A stretch of 64,000 nucleotides of DNA from Niallia nealsonii (GTDB taxonomy: Bacteria; Bacillota; Bacilli; Bacillales; Cytobacillaceae): assembly GCF_002835805.1 (NCBI RefSeq), contig NZ_PISE01000020.1:1-64000 (forward strand). Direction: 5' to 3'. A program made the position numbers and the translations under genes. The notes beneath the pieces are model-generated. The model was not told where the DNA came from. It made no database searches and saw nothing but the letters and a program-made list of their open reading frames with translations. The stretch's first letter is position 1, and each line of letters opens with the position of its first letter. Of the stretch, positions 47,707-57,004 are shown one piece after another.

Positions 47707-48189
47707 TTATTTTTCACATGCAATCCAATTCCGATGCAGAGGCAAATAGTAATAATAGACAATAAAGTAAATCGGAATACTAAAAAGAAGATTCCAATGG
47801 TTTTGTTTCATATAGCCAATAGCAGTGACCGTTCCTTCCACTGTCAAGGACAGCAGTATAAAAAGAAGGACTAGCCCCCATTTTCTATCGTTTTTCAAAT
47901 AATTTAAATAAATGACAGCTAGAGAAGATGGGATAAATGTATAGGTAATCATCTCTCCTAAACCAGATATTGTACTGTCACCAAAATCCACTAAATCTAA
48001 AAAGTCTGCAAAGATGTTATCTGCCACCCAAGTCATAAGCCCTACAACCCCGATAGTGATATATATTTCTCTCCATTTCATTGCTTTTTTCTCCATAAAC
48101 ACTATATACAATAACAGAATGCATGCAATCACGATTGGGAGCCAAATACCTTTTGCTCCTAAATCTAGATTTTTGATGATTTTATCCAT
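47707..48189 (-). CDS. Small integral membrane protein, possibly CBO0543-related
   Basis: A 160-aa protein with five predicted membrane segments. It shows IWLPIVIACILLLYIVFMEK, REIYITIGVVGLMTWVADNI, EMITYTFIPSSLAVIYLNYL and NLLFSIPIYFIVYYYYLPLH. Layout and size agree with the other CBO0543-like proteins nearby, but sequence similarity is weak, so the family is tentative. The ATG at 48189 follows TAGGTGAT; an upstream GTG sits inside that string. Function unknown. Confidence 0.6.
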   Translation of the reverse strand: MDKIIKNLDLGAKGIWLPIVIACILLLYIVFMEKKAMKWREIYITIGVVGLMTWVADNIFADFLDLVDFGDSTISGLGEMITYTFIPSSLAVIYLNYLKNDRKWGLVLLFILLSLTVEGTVTAIGYMKQNHWNLLFSIPIYFIVYYYYLPLHRNWIACEK

Positions 48190-48285
48190 GTTTATCACCT
48201 ACAAAATGATTAGTTTGTTTGTAGTATGGACAAAAACTTATATATTATTCGACAAGTTCCGACGAGAGCTTTCTATTGTGAGCAT

Positions 48286-48313
48286 AAAAAAACACCCCAT
48301 AAGGATGTTTTTA
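48286..48313 (-). terminator. Terminator after the 47-aa gene
   Basis: On the minus strand AAAACATCC and GGGGTGTTTT pair (one G-U) around a TTAT loop, followed by TT. It overlaps the stop codon of the small gene, which supports that gene being real. Confidence 0.7.
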
Positions 48314-48454
48314 ATGATAACTTCTTTTATCTTCCATCTCTATATTAACACATTGGTCTAATTCTTTATTCCATAACTCTTCTTCAATATCCTCTTCAAC
48401 AAATAGTGGCTTTTCTGTAAGTTCTGTAAAATAATTGAACAGTTTTTCTAACAT
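48311..48454 (-). CDS. Small acidic protein, 47 aa, unknown function
   Basis: The frame encodes MLEKLFNYFTELTEKPLFVE and continues with an acidic part (EDIEEELWNKELDQ) to EDKRSYH. It is amphipathic at the N-terminus and carries one Cys. GGGGTG lies eight bases before the ATG, and an intrinsic terminator overlaps the stop. I do not recognise a named family. It is a stand-alone small gene between two membrane protein genes, or could be co-transcribed with the one at 48561. Confidence 0.6.
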   Translation of the reverse strand: MLEKLFNYFTELTEKPLFVEEDIEEELWNKELDQCVNIEMEDKRSYH

Positions 48455-48560
48455 CTAAAGCACCCCATTTCATCTTGATATTAATCTATACCCTCATTTT
48501 AGAAAAGTATTATTAATATTGTAGGGACTTTTTATGAATAATTTGTTAAGATATTAAATT

Positions 48561-49043
48561 TTATTTGTAATGAAAACCGCTTTTTATCATTTTGACCACC
48601 CAGATATTTAACCAAGACTTTATTGCCAGACCAATAATCGAATGATACCACTTCCAGCCATTTTTCCACTTTATTAATTTTGTATTTTTGGTAGCCCAAA
48701 TCTCTACTCCAAAAATGCAAAGAATCATGCCTAACACCTTAACAAAAGTCATCCTCTTTCCGTCTTTTTCCGTTATATTATTTAAAAACACGGATACTGT
48801 TGGATACAATAAATAATCAAACGCCACATTTTTTTTAAATAGCTTGGGCATAAACCGAATCGGATATTCCAATTTTTTATGATAAACAAGGTATTGGTCC
48901 ATCCACCCATTTGTTATTGCATTTAATAAAAAAGCAAGGAGTCCATATTTTAAAGAATTTTTTTTAAAAAGAAACGGAAGGAGAATTATTGCAACTAAGG
49001 AGACACCTCTTAAAAAATTTTTATCAAATATATTTCTTTTCAT
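48561..49043 (-). CDS. CBO0543-like integral membrane protein
   Basis: A 160-aa protein with three or four membrane segments: GVSLVAIILLPFLFKK, GLLAFLLNAITNGWMDQYLV, FDYLLYPTVSVFLNNI and VLGMILCIFGVEIW. The YPIRFMPKLFKKNVAFDYLL stretch and the ending KLIKWKNGWKWYHSIIGL are the pattern of one CBO0543 subgroup. The start ATG is the one spaced correctly from GAAGGT; a 24-codon extension is not supported. Function unknown. Confidence 0.72.
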   Translation of the reverse strand: MKRNIFDKNFLRGVSLVAIILLPFLFKKNSLKYGLLAFLLNAITNGWMDQYLVYHKKLEYPIRFMPKLFKKNVAFDYLLYPTVSVFLNNITEKDGKRMTFVKVLGMILCIFGVEIWATKNTKLIKWKNGWKWYHSIIGLAIKSWLNIWVVKMIKSGFHYK

Positions 49044-49254
49044 ATTCATTACCTTCGTTTTATTTTCGACATAATCTTCTTTCTGGCAACAGAAAAAAAC
49101 TGGATTTTTAATCATTTCTTTTTAAAGTAGTATGTCTCACTGCAAAAAATGTATACACCATGGGGAAATTTGCAGAATATTGTCAAATGAAAATTCTGAA
49201 AAAAATAATATTTTCTTGTAAAATATGATTAAAACCTTTATTCTAGGAGGCTTT

Positions 49255-49380
49255 ATGGATAGCCACAATGCTAGCGGAGAACACTTAGATCAAGAATGGA
49301 TAGAGCTCCTATTAGTCGCCCGTGAAATAGGATTATCTATAAAAGAGATACGGGATTTCCTACAGAAAAAAAGTGCATAG
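49255..49380 (+). CDS. sinI: SinI-type antirepressor, 41 aa
   Basis: The 41-residue product ends in a SinI dimerisation domain: LDQEWIELLLVAREIGLSIK, then EIRDFLQKKSA. It matches the helical pattern of Bacillus SinI (xDxEWxELxxEAxxxxxSxEEIRxFL), which binds and neutralises the biofilm repressor SinR. TAGGAGG lies six bases before the ATG. No sinR is in the window. In a strain with the EPS locus described here, it could relieve repression of that locus (inference). A hairpin follows at once. Confidence 0.8.
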   Translation: MDSHNASGEHLDQEWIELLLVAREIGLSIKEIRDFLQKKSA

Positions 49381-49407
49381 AAAGAATGCCATCCTTTTTT
49401 CTATGCA
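49374..49407 (+). terminator. Terminator hairpin after sinI
   Basis: TGCATAGAAA and TTTCTATGCA form a 10-bp perfect stem that includes the stop codon. The T-run lies in the right half of the stem rather than after it. Confidence 0.55.
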
Positions 49408-49439
49408 GCTTATATTGAGCTTCTTCCTTGGTTTATAGA

Positions 49440-49560
49440 AAATCCGCCGTTTTTCGCCGAATAATAGATAAATCGTAAAAAATGAAAATAAATTGGTCCA
49501 AAAAATACATAAATAAGCTTAAATAGAAGATACTATTAAAAAAATGAAAATAACCTCAAA
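49440..49560. repeat. AT-rich degenerate GATAAA-type repeat region
   Basis: Short units such as CGAATAATAGATAAATCG and TGAAAATAAATTGG recur. They are like the stretch at 52075-52180 and, in opposite sense, like the ordered arrays at 43032 and 57005. It lies between the ends of sinI and the gltC-like gene. Confidence 0.4.
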
Positions 49561-49604
49561 AAGAGGAGCATAAATGTTTCTTGATCCCTTCTATTCGTCT
49601 CCTT

Positions 49605-50510
49605 TCATTGATTAAAATTCGTTAATCTTGCATAAAACTCTGTTAGAAAATTGTAAAATAGTTTTTCTGTCGGAAGCAATTCCCGTTGCGTTGGGGAAAT
49701 AACGCCAACTGTCCGGGTAATTTCCGGTTCGATTAATGGGACTTTCACTGTAGACCTTGGAATAGTATCGACTAAAGTCACTTCTGGCATTAAAGCAACA
49801 CCGAGTCCTGCTGATACTAATCCCTTTAATGCATCAATATCTTGCCCTTCAAAGGAGATGTCTGGTGAAAATCCTTCTTCTTGGCATGCATGGTCAACAA
49901 TTTCACGAAAAACAAATCCTTTTGGCAGAACAACAAAGGAATCATTCATCAATTCTCTTAAGCGAATCGATTCTTTTTTTGCAAGTGGATGGTGAATCGG
50001 CAGCAATGCAACAATATTTTCCGTAAATAATGTTTTGCGTTTTATTTTTTTCTGTTCATTTGGCATTGGGGCAATCATTGCCAGATTATATTCCCCTTTA
50101 ATAACACCTTCGATTAAATCCCGATTAAGCGCCTGCACCATCTGAAACTTCACCTCTGGATAAAGTTTGCGAAAGGCAAAGATCACAGATGGCAATGTAT
50201 GTGCAGCTAAACTTATTTGAAAGGCGATGCGAATCGTCCCCTTTTCCGGCGCCAAATATTCTTTCACTTCTCGTGCAGCTTCGTCAATTAGATTCATGCC
50301 ATGTTTGATGCGCTCCAAGAATATTTTTCCAATCGGCGTTAATTTTACTCTTCTGCCGTCGCGAATAAATAAATCTACTCCAAGTTCGCTTTCCAAATTA
50401 AAAATCTGCCTGCTTACAGATGACTGGGCAACATGCAGAGCGTCCGCTGCTTTTGTCACATGTTCTCTTTGTGCCACTTCCATAAAATAACGAATTTGTC
50501 TGATTTCCAT
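49605..50510 (-). CDS. LysR-family regulator, GltC-like
   Basis: A 301-aa LysR regulator. Its HTH is at residues 1-60 (MEIRQIRYFMEVAQREHVTK, then AADALHVAQSSVSRQIFNLE). The effector domain includes FRKLYPEVKFQMVQALNRDL and DIDALKGLVSAGLGVALMPE, which follow Bacillus GltC closely. GltC controls glutamate synthase in response to 2-oxoglutarate and glutamate. Here the divergent gene is glutamate dehydrogenase, so the regulator most likely controls gdhA. GGAGAA lies before the ATG. Confidence 0.9.
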   Translation of the reverse strand: MEIRQIRYFMEVAQREHVTKAADALHVAQSSVSRQIFNLESELGVDLFIRDGRRVKLTPIGKIFLERIKHGMNLIDEAAREVKEYLAPEKGTIRIAFQISLAAHTLPSVIFAFRKLYPEVKFQMVQALNRDLIEGVIKGEYNLAMIAPMPNEQKKIKRKTLFTENIVALLPIHHPLAKKESIRLRELMNDSFVVLPKGFVFREIVDHACQEEGFSPDISFEGQDIDALKGLVSAGLGVALMPEVTLVDTIPRSTVKVPLIEPEITRTVGVISPTQRELLPTEKLFYNFLTEFYARLTNFNQ

Positions 50511-50555
50511 CGTACTTATTCTCCTTTCTCTTCATGCATAAAACGCATCAACTAT

Positions 50556-50579
50556 ATCGTTTCTTAATATTGAAGCGAT
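50556..50579. promoter_or_regulatory. Candidate LysR operator between gltC-like and gdhA genes
   Basis: ATCGTTTC-N8-GAAGCGAT is an inverted repeat with 7 of 8 paired bases, in the gap shared by the divergent genes. A smaller repeat ATGC-N7-GCAT lies at 50534-50548. Both lie 75 bp or less from the regulator start, where LysR sites usually sit. Confidence 0.45.
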
Positions 50580-50675
50580 TACTACCTAAAGTATAGAATT
50601 AAATCAAAACCAAATGAAGTTTTTTAAATTTTAAAAAAACACAGTAAAATAAATACGGATGGAGATTGATGATAC

Positions 50676-52052
50676 ATGAAAACATTAAATAAGCAGCTGC
50701 CAAAAACACAGTATGTCCATGAATATGTGAATCAAGTGTTTGAAACTGTAAAAAAGCGAAACCCAAATGAAGTGGAATTCCAGCAGGCGGTTAAAGAAGT
50801 TTTTTACTCCTTAGTGCCTGTTCTCGAGAACAATCCTCAGTACATTAAACAAGCTATTTTAGAAAGAATCGTGGAGCCAGATCGAATCATTTCCTTTAAA
50901 GTGTCATGGGTCGATGATCATGGCAATGTGAAAGTAAACCGTGGATTCCGTGTTCAGTTCAGCAACCATATCGGTCCATATAAAGGCGGCTTGCGTTTCC
51001 ATCCATCTGTTAATGCAAGTATTATTAAATTTTTAGGATTTGAACAAATTTTCAAAAACTCTTTAACTGGCCAGCCAATCGGCGGAGGAAAAGGTGGTTC
51101 TGACTTTGATCCTAAAGGCAAATCAGATGCTGAAATTATGCGCTTTTGCCAAGCTTTTATGACAGAACTTAGCAAATATATCGGTCCAGATGTGGATGTT
51201 CCTGCAGGAGATATCGGCGTTGGAGCAAGAGAAATTGGTTATATGTTTGGTCAATATAAAAAACTGCGCGGTGCATACGAAGCTGGCGTCCTGACAGGAA
51301 AAGGGATTGGCTATGGAGGAAGTCTTGGCCGCAAAGAAGCAACAGGATATGGCACGGTCTACTTTGTGGAAGAAATGCTCAAAGACGCAGGCGCAAGCTT
51401 TAATGGCAGCACTGTTGTTGTATCTGGTTCTGGAAATGTATCCATTTATGCGATGGAAAAAGCTATGCAGCTTGGGGCAAAGGTTGTAGCATGCAGCGAC
51501 TCCAACGGCTATATTTATGATAAAGATGGCATCAATCTTGCGACAGTTAAACGTTTAAAAGAAGTCGAGCATAAACGAATCAGCGAATATGTAAACGAAT
51601 ATCCTGATGCTATTTATATGGAAGGATATACTGGAATTTGGTCCATTCCTTGTGATATCGCCTTGCCATGTGCGACGCAAAATGAAATTGATGAAAATTC
51701 TGCCGCTCTGTTAGTTTCAAATGGCGTGAAAGCAGTTGGGGAAGGCGCTAATATGCCATCTACACTAGAAGCAATCGATATCTTTTTAGACAATAACGTG
51801 TTGTTTGCACCAGCGAAAGCAGCAAATGCAGGGGGCGTTGCTGTATCAGCATTAGAAATGGCGCAAAACAGTGCAAGACAGTATTGGACATTAGAAGAAG
51901 TGGACGGCAAACTCCACGATATTATGAAAAATATTTACACAAAAAGCAAACAAGCAGCACAAGAGTACGGTGCAGCAGGCAATCTAGTTATTGGCGCAAA
52001 CATCGCAGGATTTGTTAAAGTTGCCGATGCCATGATTGAGCAAGGAATTTGA
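50676..52052 (+). CDS. gdhA: NADP-specific glutamate dehydrogenase
   Basis: A 458-aa hexameric-type glutamate dehydrogenase that makes glutamate from 2-oxoglutarate and ammonium. It shows the substrate Lys in KGGLRFHPSVN, the catalytic Lys in GQPIGGGKGGSDFDPKGKSD, PDVDVPAGDIGVGAREIGYM and the nucleotide-fold VVVSGSGNVSIYAMEKA. The S at the second-strand end and VACSDSNG suggest NADP(H) preference, as does the 50-kDa size. The gene is divergent from the GltC-like gene and ends at a terminator shared with the ABC transporter operon. Confidence 0.93.
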   Translation: MKTLNKQLPKTQYVHEYVNQVFETVKKRNPNEVEFQQAVKEVFYSLVPVLENNPQYIKQAILERIVEPDRIISFKVSWVDDHGNVKVNRGFRVQFSNHIGPYKGGLRFHPSVNASIIKFLGFEQIFKNSLTGQPIGGGKGGSDFDPKGKSDAEIMRFCQAFMTELSKYIGPDVDVPAGDIGVGAREIGYMFGQYKKLRGAYEAGVLTGKGIGYGGSLGRKEATGYGTVYFVEEMLKDAGASFNGSTVVVSGSGNVSIYAMEKAMQLGAKVVACSDSNGYIYDKDGINLATVKRLKEVEHKRISEYVNEYPDAIYMEGYTGIWSIPCDIALPCATQNEIDENSAALLVSNGVKAVGEGANMPSTLEAIDIFLDNNVLFAPAKAANAGGVAVSALEMAQNSARQYWTLEEVDGKLHDIMKNIYTKSKQAAQEYGAAGNLVIGANIAGFVKVADAMIEQGI

Positions 52053-52074
52053 TTTTTGACTGTCTAATATCGTC

Positions 52075-52180
52075 GTTTTTTTTCGAATAATCGATAAATC
52101 GGGAAAAGTGAAAATAAATTATGCAAAAAAGTAGATAAAACGGCAAAACTGATTAAAAATGGTACAAAAAAGAAGAAAAA
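52075..52180. repeat. Degenerate GATAAA-type repeat region after gdhA
   Basis: Units such as CGATAAATCGGGAAAAGTG, AAAATAAATTATGC, AAAAAGTAGATAAAACGGC and AAACTGATTAAAAATGG follow each other with about 19-20 nt spacing. This is the reverse-sense pattern of the arrays at 43032 and 57005. Confidence 0.4.
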
Positions 52181-52249
52181 TTACCTAACTGATTATCAAA
52201 TGTACCAATAGCAAATATATGCCACAACTTATTTATTAAATGAAGAAAA

Positions 52250-52291
52250 AAGAATGATTCTCTCACACATTCCTGAGAGAATCGTTCTTTT
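52250..52291. terminator. Bidirectional terminator between gdhA and mmsB
   Basis: AAGAATGATTCTCTCA and TGAGAGAATCGTTCTT pair with one mismatch around CACATTCC and are flanked by A- and T-runs on both sides. It serves both convergent genes. Confidence 0.85.
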
Positions 52292-52297
52292 TTCCAT

Positions 52298-53503
52298 TCA
52301 CAACACTTTATTTTTATTATAAATATCAAACGCGACGGCAAAAAGGAGCACGAGACCTTTGATTGCTTGCTGCCAGTCAATGCCAAGGCCGATGATGCTC
52401 ATGCCATTGTTCATCACGCCCATAACGAGTCCGCCGACAATGGCGCCGCCGACTGTACCGATGCCGCCATAAGCACTAGCCCCCCCAATAAAACAAGCAG
52501 CAATGGCATCGAGTTCAAAAAGATTGCCGGCTTTTGGAGTGGCAGCATTTAACCTTGCCGCAAAGATCAATCCGGAAAGAGCAGAAAGAACCCCCATATT
52601 GACAAATACCCAAAAGGTTACTTTTTTCGTTTTGATTCCTGACAGACTTGCCGCTTTCTCATTGCCCCCAATCGCATATACATGGCGGCCGAGGATGGTT
52701 TTTTTCATCACAAAACTGTACAGCAAAATCAGCGCAAATAATATAATTAAGATCGTTGGAATTCCTTCATAGGTCGCGAGGATATACATAAAAACATTCA
52801 GCAGAATAACCATTGCGATAAGCTTAACGGCAAATAAACCTTTCGAAGACACGGCGAACTGATAACGAAGCTGAGTTTTGCGCAGGCGCATTTCGCTGAT
52901 GATATAAATAATCGAAAATAAAATGCCAATTGCAATTGTCATTAGATGAAGTGTGCTCCCCCCAAACAGATCGGGGATAAAGCCGGAGCTCATATCTTGA
53001 AAGCTTTTCGGATAGGGTGCAACAGATTGTCCTTTTAAGACAAGCATCGTTAACCCTCGAAACAAAAGCATGCCAGCGAGTGTCACGATAAAAGCGGGAA
53101 TTTTCACATAAGCAATCCAGAAGCCTTGCCATGCCCCAATTAATCCCCCAAGCAGCAATGACAATAAAATAGCAAAAGGTACGCTCATCCCATGATTAAT
53201 GATCAGAATTCCTGATATTGCTCCAACAAACGCAGCAACAGAACCGACCGACAAATCAATATGACCCGTAATAATTACAAGCACCATGCCAATCGCAAGA
53301 ATTAGAATATAACTATTTTGCAAAATTAAGTTGGTGATATTTAAAGGCCTAAGCAGAATTCCTTCTGTTAAAAACTGAAACAGCAGCATAATCAAGACTA
53401 ACGATGTAAACATGCCATATTGACGAAGATTATGTGTAAGCAAATATAAAATTTGTGCGACTTTACCTTTTGGTTGTTCTTGCAGTGGCAAACCTGGTTT
53501 CAC
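52298..53503 (-). CDS. mmsB: Monosaccharide ABC transporter permease (MmsB/GguB/XylH type)
   Basis: A 401-aa permease with about ten to twelve membrane segments. It shows LAIGMVLVIITGHIDLSVGS, IGAWQGFWIAYVKIPAFIVT, LAGMLLFRGLTMLVLKGQSV and the coupling-loop region KNQKAASLSG-like GGNEKAASLSGIKTKKV. Length and motifs follow GguB/MmsB, partner of ChvE and GguA in multiple-monosaccharide import. The start is GTG after GGGGGAGAAG. It is the last gene of a three-gene operon. Confidence 0.9.
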   Translation of the reverse strand: MKPGLPLQEQPKGKVAQILYLLTHNLRQYGMFTSLVLIMLLFQFLTEGILLRPLNITNLILQNSYILILAIGMVLVIITGHIDLSVGSVAAFVGAISGILIINHGMSVPFAILLSLLLGGLIGAWQGFWIAYVKIPAFIVTLAGMLLFRGLTMLVLKGQSVAPYPKSFQDMSSGFIPDLFGGSTLHLMTIAIGILFSIIYIISEMRLRKTQLRYQFAVSSKGLFAVKLIAMVILLNVFMYILATYEGIPTILIILFALILLYSFVMKKTILGRHVYAIGGNEKAASLSGIKTKKVTFWVFVNMGVLSALSGLIFAARLNAATPKAGNLFELDAIAACFIGGASAYGGIGTVGGAIVGGLVMGVMNNGMSIIGLGIDWQQAIKGLVLLFAVAFDIYNKNKVL

Positions 53504-53515
53504 CTTCTTCTCCCC

Positions 53516-55024
53516 CTAATCTCTAGTCATATATTTCATTAGATTTTCTTGCGTTGCCTCGTTCTTGGAAAGTTCGCCAGTGATTTTGCCTTCGCTCATC
53601 ACATATACTCTATCGCACATGCCTAACAGCTCAGGCAATTCTGATGAAATAAACAAGATTCCTTTTCCTTCCGCAGCTAAAGTATGAATAATCGTATAAA
53701 TTTCGTATTTGGCGCCAACATCAATGCCTCTTGTTGGCTCATCAAGCATAAGAATATCTGGATCTGTTAATATCCATTTGCTGAGCACAACCTTTTGCTG
53801 ATTGCCGCCGCTTAAATTGCCTGTTTTCTGCAAGATGCTTGGACTTTTTATATTCATTTTGCTCCGGAAGTTCTCCGCTTCTGCCACTTCCTTCTGCTCA
53901 TTAATGACAAACCTTTTCGATAATTTTTTTAAGTTGGATAAGGAGATATTTGTTTTAACATCTTCTATTAATATCAATCCGTCATTTTTGCGGTCTTCTG
54001 TTACATAAGCGAGCCCTTTGAAAATAGCATCGGCCACGTTTTTTATGGCTAGTTCTTTGCCGTTTTTGTACAGTGCCCCTGTAATTTTTGTTCCAAAGGA
54101 CCTGCCGAAAATGCTGCGCGCAAGCTCTGTTCTTCCAGAGCCCATTAATCCAGCAATGCCGACAATTTCTCCTTTTTTCACTTGAAGATTAATAGATTTT
54201 AAGATTTCTCGTTCCCCTTGGAAAACATGCCAATCCCTTACTTCCAATATCGTGTCTCCAATTGTTGGCACACGGGTAGGATAACGATTCGTCAAATCTC
54301 TCCCTACCATTCCTTTAATGATTCGATCTTCTGAGATTCCGCCTTTCACCTCTAATGTTTCGATTGTTTTGCCGTCACGGATAATCGTAATATGATCGGC
54401 GACTTTGGCAATCTCATTGAGCTTGTGGGAAATCATAATGCTTGTCATCCCCTGCTTTTTAAACTCAAGAAGCAGATTTAAGAGATTGCTAGAATCCTCT
54501 TCATTAAGTGCTGCCGTTGGTTCGTCCAGTATCAACAGCTTCACCTTTTTTGCTAGTGCTTTAGCAATTTCCACCAGCTGCTGTTTGCCGACTCCAATAG
54601 AGGAAATCCGTGTATTTGGATCTTCTTCTAACCCCACCAGCTTTAGAAGCTCTCGCGTTTTCAGCACGGTTTCATTCCAGTTGATGACCCCATGCTTTTT
54701 AATTTCATTGCCTAAAAAAATATTTTCTGCAATCGACAAGTCAGGAATTAATGCTAATTCTTGATGGATAATCACTATTCCTTTCGATTCGCTGTCTCGG
54801 ATATCTTTAAACTTGCATTCCTCTTCATTAAAATAAATAGCTCCATTATAAGTACCATGTCCATACACACCACTTAACACTTTCATTAATGTCGATTTTC
54901 CTGCACCATTTTCCCCACATAATGCATGGATTTCTCCCTCTTGTACGGATAAATTAACATCATCCAATGCTTTAACACCGGGAAACTCTTTTGTAATATG
55001 TTTCATTTCCAATATCGCTGCCAT
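53516..55024 (-). CDS. mmsA: Monosaccharide ABC transporter ATP-binding protein (MmsA/GguA type)
   Basis: A 502-aa ATPase with two fused ABC domains. The first has [20 protein letters not shown], signature [13 protein letters not shown] and Walker [13 protein letters not shown]. The second has the degenerate Walker [20 protein letters not shown], signature [15 protein letters not shown] and [13 protein letters not shown]. This is the normal arrangement of sugar ABC ATPases of this class. The start ATG at 55024 lies after GGGGCGGTG. The gene is 12 bp from mmsB. Confidence 0.93.
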   Translation of the reverse strand: MAAILEMKHITKEFPGVKALDDVNLSVQEGEIHALCGENGAGKSTLMKVLSGVYGHGTYNGAIYFNEEECKFKDIRDSESKGIVIIHQELALIPDLSIAENIFLGNEIKKHGVINWNETVLKTRELLKLVGLEEDPNTRISSIGVGKQQLVEIAKALAKKVKLLILDEPTAALNEEDSSNLLNLLLEFKKQGMTSIMISHKLNEIAKVADHITIIRDGKTIETLEVKGGISEDRIIKGMVGRDLTNRYPTRVPTIGDTILEVRDWHVFQGEREILKSINLQVKKGEIVGIAGLMGSGRTELARSIFGRSFGTKITGALYKNGKELAIKNVADAIFKGLAYVTEDRKNDGLILIEDVKTNISLSNLKKLSKRFVINEQKEVAEAENFRSKMNIKSPSILQKTGNLSGGNQQKVVLSKWILTDPDILMLDEPTRGIDVGAKYEIYTIIHTLAAEGKGILFISSELPELLGMCDRVYVMSEGKITGELSKNEATQENLMKYMTRD

Positions 55025-55105
55025 TGTCACCGCCCCTTAAAAATAGAGAAGGGCCTCTGTTTGACAGCTTCATACGAAACCACTTACCAAACAGAAGCTA
55101 TTTCT

Positions 55106-56185
55106 TTATTTACTTAACTCTGATTCACTATAATAGCCGCTATCAATGACAATTTCTTGGTAATTGGTTTTATCGACAGAAACCGGCTCTAAAAGATAAG
55201 CAGGCACCACTTTTACACCATTGTCATATGTTTTTGTATCATTTACTTCCGCTTCTTCCCCTTGAAGAACAGCTTGTGTCATTTCCACTGCTTTTTTGGC
55301 CAGCTCTCTCGTATCTTTAAACACTGTTTGGGTCTGCTCATCGTTCATTATCGATTTCACACTCGCAAGTTCTGCATCTTGCCCTGTTACCACTGGCAGA
55401 GGCTTGTCAGTTGTCCCATAGCCTACACCTTTTAGGGAAGACAAAATGCCAATGCTGATGCCATCATATGGAGAAAGAACCGCATCAACGCGATCTTTTG
55501 TATAATGTGCGCTTAATAAGTTATCCATGCGCGCTTGTGCAGTGGCTCCGTCCCAACGCAATGTAGCGCCTTGCTTAAACTCTGTCTGTCCGCTTTTTAC
55601 TATTAATTTGCCAGAATCCATATAAGGCTCTAATACACTGATTGCCCCGTCAAAAAAGAAATAGGCATTGTTATCATCAGGTGAACCGCCAAACAGTTCC
55701 ATATTAAATGGCCCTTTTCCGTCCTTTAATCCTAATTTATCGACAATATAGCTTCCTTGCAGCACACCCACTTGGAAGTTATCAAATGTAGCATAATAGT
55801 CGACATATTCGCTTTTTTTGATTAAGCGGTCATAGGCAATAACTTTAATATCTTGTTTATGGGCTTTGTCTAACACATTTGTCAGCGCCTCCCCGTCAAT
55901 GGCGGCAATTACGAGTACATCCACACCTTTTGTAATCATATTTTCAATTTGAGACACTTGGTTTTCCACCACATCTTCTGCATATTGAAGATCCACTTTA
56001 TAGTCTTGCTTTTCAAATTCCTGTTTCATATATTTGCCGTCACTGATCCACCGCTCCGAAGATTTTGTCGGCATGCTGATGCCTACATATCCTTCCTCTT
56101 TGCCCCCACTTCCACCACCGCTTGAACAAGCAGCCATGGAAAAAACTAATACAAGTACAAATAGTAATGCGAAAAACTTTTTCAT
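55106..56185 (-). CDS. chvE: Multiple-monosaccharide-binding lipoprotein (ChvE-like)
   Basis: A 359-aa substrate-binding protein with a lipoprotein signal ([18 protein letters not shown]) whose Cys near residue 19 is the lipid anchor. The mature part reads much like Chv[61 protein letters not shown] and [20 protein letters not shown]. ChvE-type proteins bind galactose, glucose, arabinose or xylose. In this window, with galactan use downstream, galactose or arabinose is a fair guess. The start ATG follows GGGGGAAAGG. Confidence 0.93.
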   Translation of the reverse strand: MKKFFALLFVLVLVFSMAACSSGGGSGGKEEGYVGISMPTKSSERWISDGKYMKQEFEKQDYKVDLQYAEDVVENQVSQIENMITKGVDVLVIAAIDGEALTNVLDKAHKQDIKVIAYDRLIKKSEYVDYYATFDNFQVGVLQGSYIVDKLGLKDGKGPFNMELFGGSPDDNNAYFFFDGAISVLEPYMDSGKLIVKSGQTEFKQGATLRWDGATAQARMDNLLSAHYTKDRVDAVLSPYDGISIGILSSLKGVGYGTTDKPLPVVTGQDAELASVKSIMNDEQTQTVFKDTRELAKKAVEMTQAVLQGEEAEVNDTKTYDNGVKVVPAYLLEPVSVDKTNYQEIVIDSGYYSESELSK

Positions 56186-56219
56186 CCTTTCCCCCAACCC
56201 TTCTTGTTTAGTTAGCTAA

Positions 56220-56233
56220 AGTATACGCTTACA
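56220..56233 (-). promoter_or_regulatory. Candidate cre site upstream of chvE
   Basis: On the minus strand TGTAAGCGTATACT matches 12 of 14 positions of the cre consensus, 35 bp before the chvE start codon. The segment 56234-56473 shows no other element that I can support. Confidence 0.5.
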
Positions 56234-56473
56234 TTTTTTAAAAAATAAGTTTGTCATGGTGGCAAGCCCCATTATTAACTGTATGTACATCTATTTTTGA
56301 TTATGCTGAAAATTTGTACGTACAAAATTGATTTTTAGGAATGGAGATGGATTTAGAAGAGTGTTTCGTTTTCTAGTAGATTTGTATGCATTTTGCTTAT
56401 GAACTTAGTAGAGAGAGGAAGGGGAGGTATTCCTAGAGGATTATTTTTTATAATAGGGGGTAAGAGCTTTCCC

Positions 56474-56872
56474 TCACTTGATATCGCCTGTTTTCTTGAG
56501 GGTGCAGGCGTCAAATCCTGCTGTCAGCAACTCTTCGTTTTGGGGATAGCCTTCTTCACCGAGGTTTTCTTCTGTAATATAGGCTGCTAAGTATTCTGGA
56601 CTTTCTAGCACTTTATGAAAAGTTTCTTCTCCCTGGATGATGAGCCATCCGCAAAAATAGTCAAAAGTATCGTCAGAACAGCCGTCCATCAATAAATAAG
56701 CTGCAGCCCATAAGCGAGATTGGTAGCTTTCCTGTTGGAATGTTTGAAAATAATACTCAAGATCGACAATCTCGGCTACTTCTTTTTGTGCTAATGTTTC
56801 AGTCAGCCACTCTATTGGCTCTTCCTGCTTATTTGATTGTTCTATTAGCTGCCAAAATTGTTGTTTATTCAT
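56474..56872 (-). CDS. DUF4240 domain protein
   Basis: A 132-aa soluble protein with the DUF4240 pattern: MNKQQFWQLIEQSNKQ at the start, LWAAAYLLMDGCSDDTFDYF in the middle, then FCGWLIIQGEETFHKVLESP and GYPQNEELL near the end. Family members are small cytosolic proteins in many bacteria without known biochemical function, often linked to immunity or toxin loci. GGAGGAAAAAT lies before the ATG. It is a single gene with no clear partner. Confidence 0.85.
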   Translation of the reverse strand: MNKQQFWQLIEQSNKQEEPIEWLTETLAQKEVAEIVDLEYYFQTFQQESYQSRLWAAAYLLMDGCSDDTFDYFCGWLIIQGEETFHKVLESPEYLAAYITEENLGEEGYPQNEELLTAGFDACTLKKTGDIK

Positions 56873-57004
56873 TTATTTTTCCTCCTCGTATGAGTTTGCG
56901 GTGAAATTATTGCTGCCTCTATTTTATTTTCCACATTGCTGAAGATTATCCTATAAAAAGCCCCTATTTCCTTTTTGAATGGAGATAGGGGCTGCTTTTT
57001 ATTA

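Noticed and set aside
53300-56185. Xylose-specific ABC transporter (xylFGH)
   Set aside because: The binding protein follows ChvE ([17 protein letters not shown] and neighbours) more closely than XylF, and no xylose genes are in the window.
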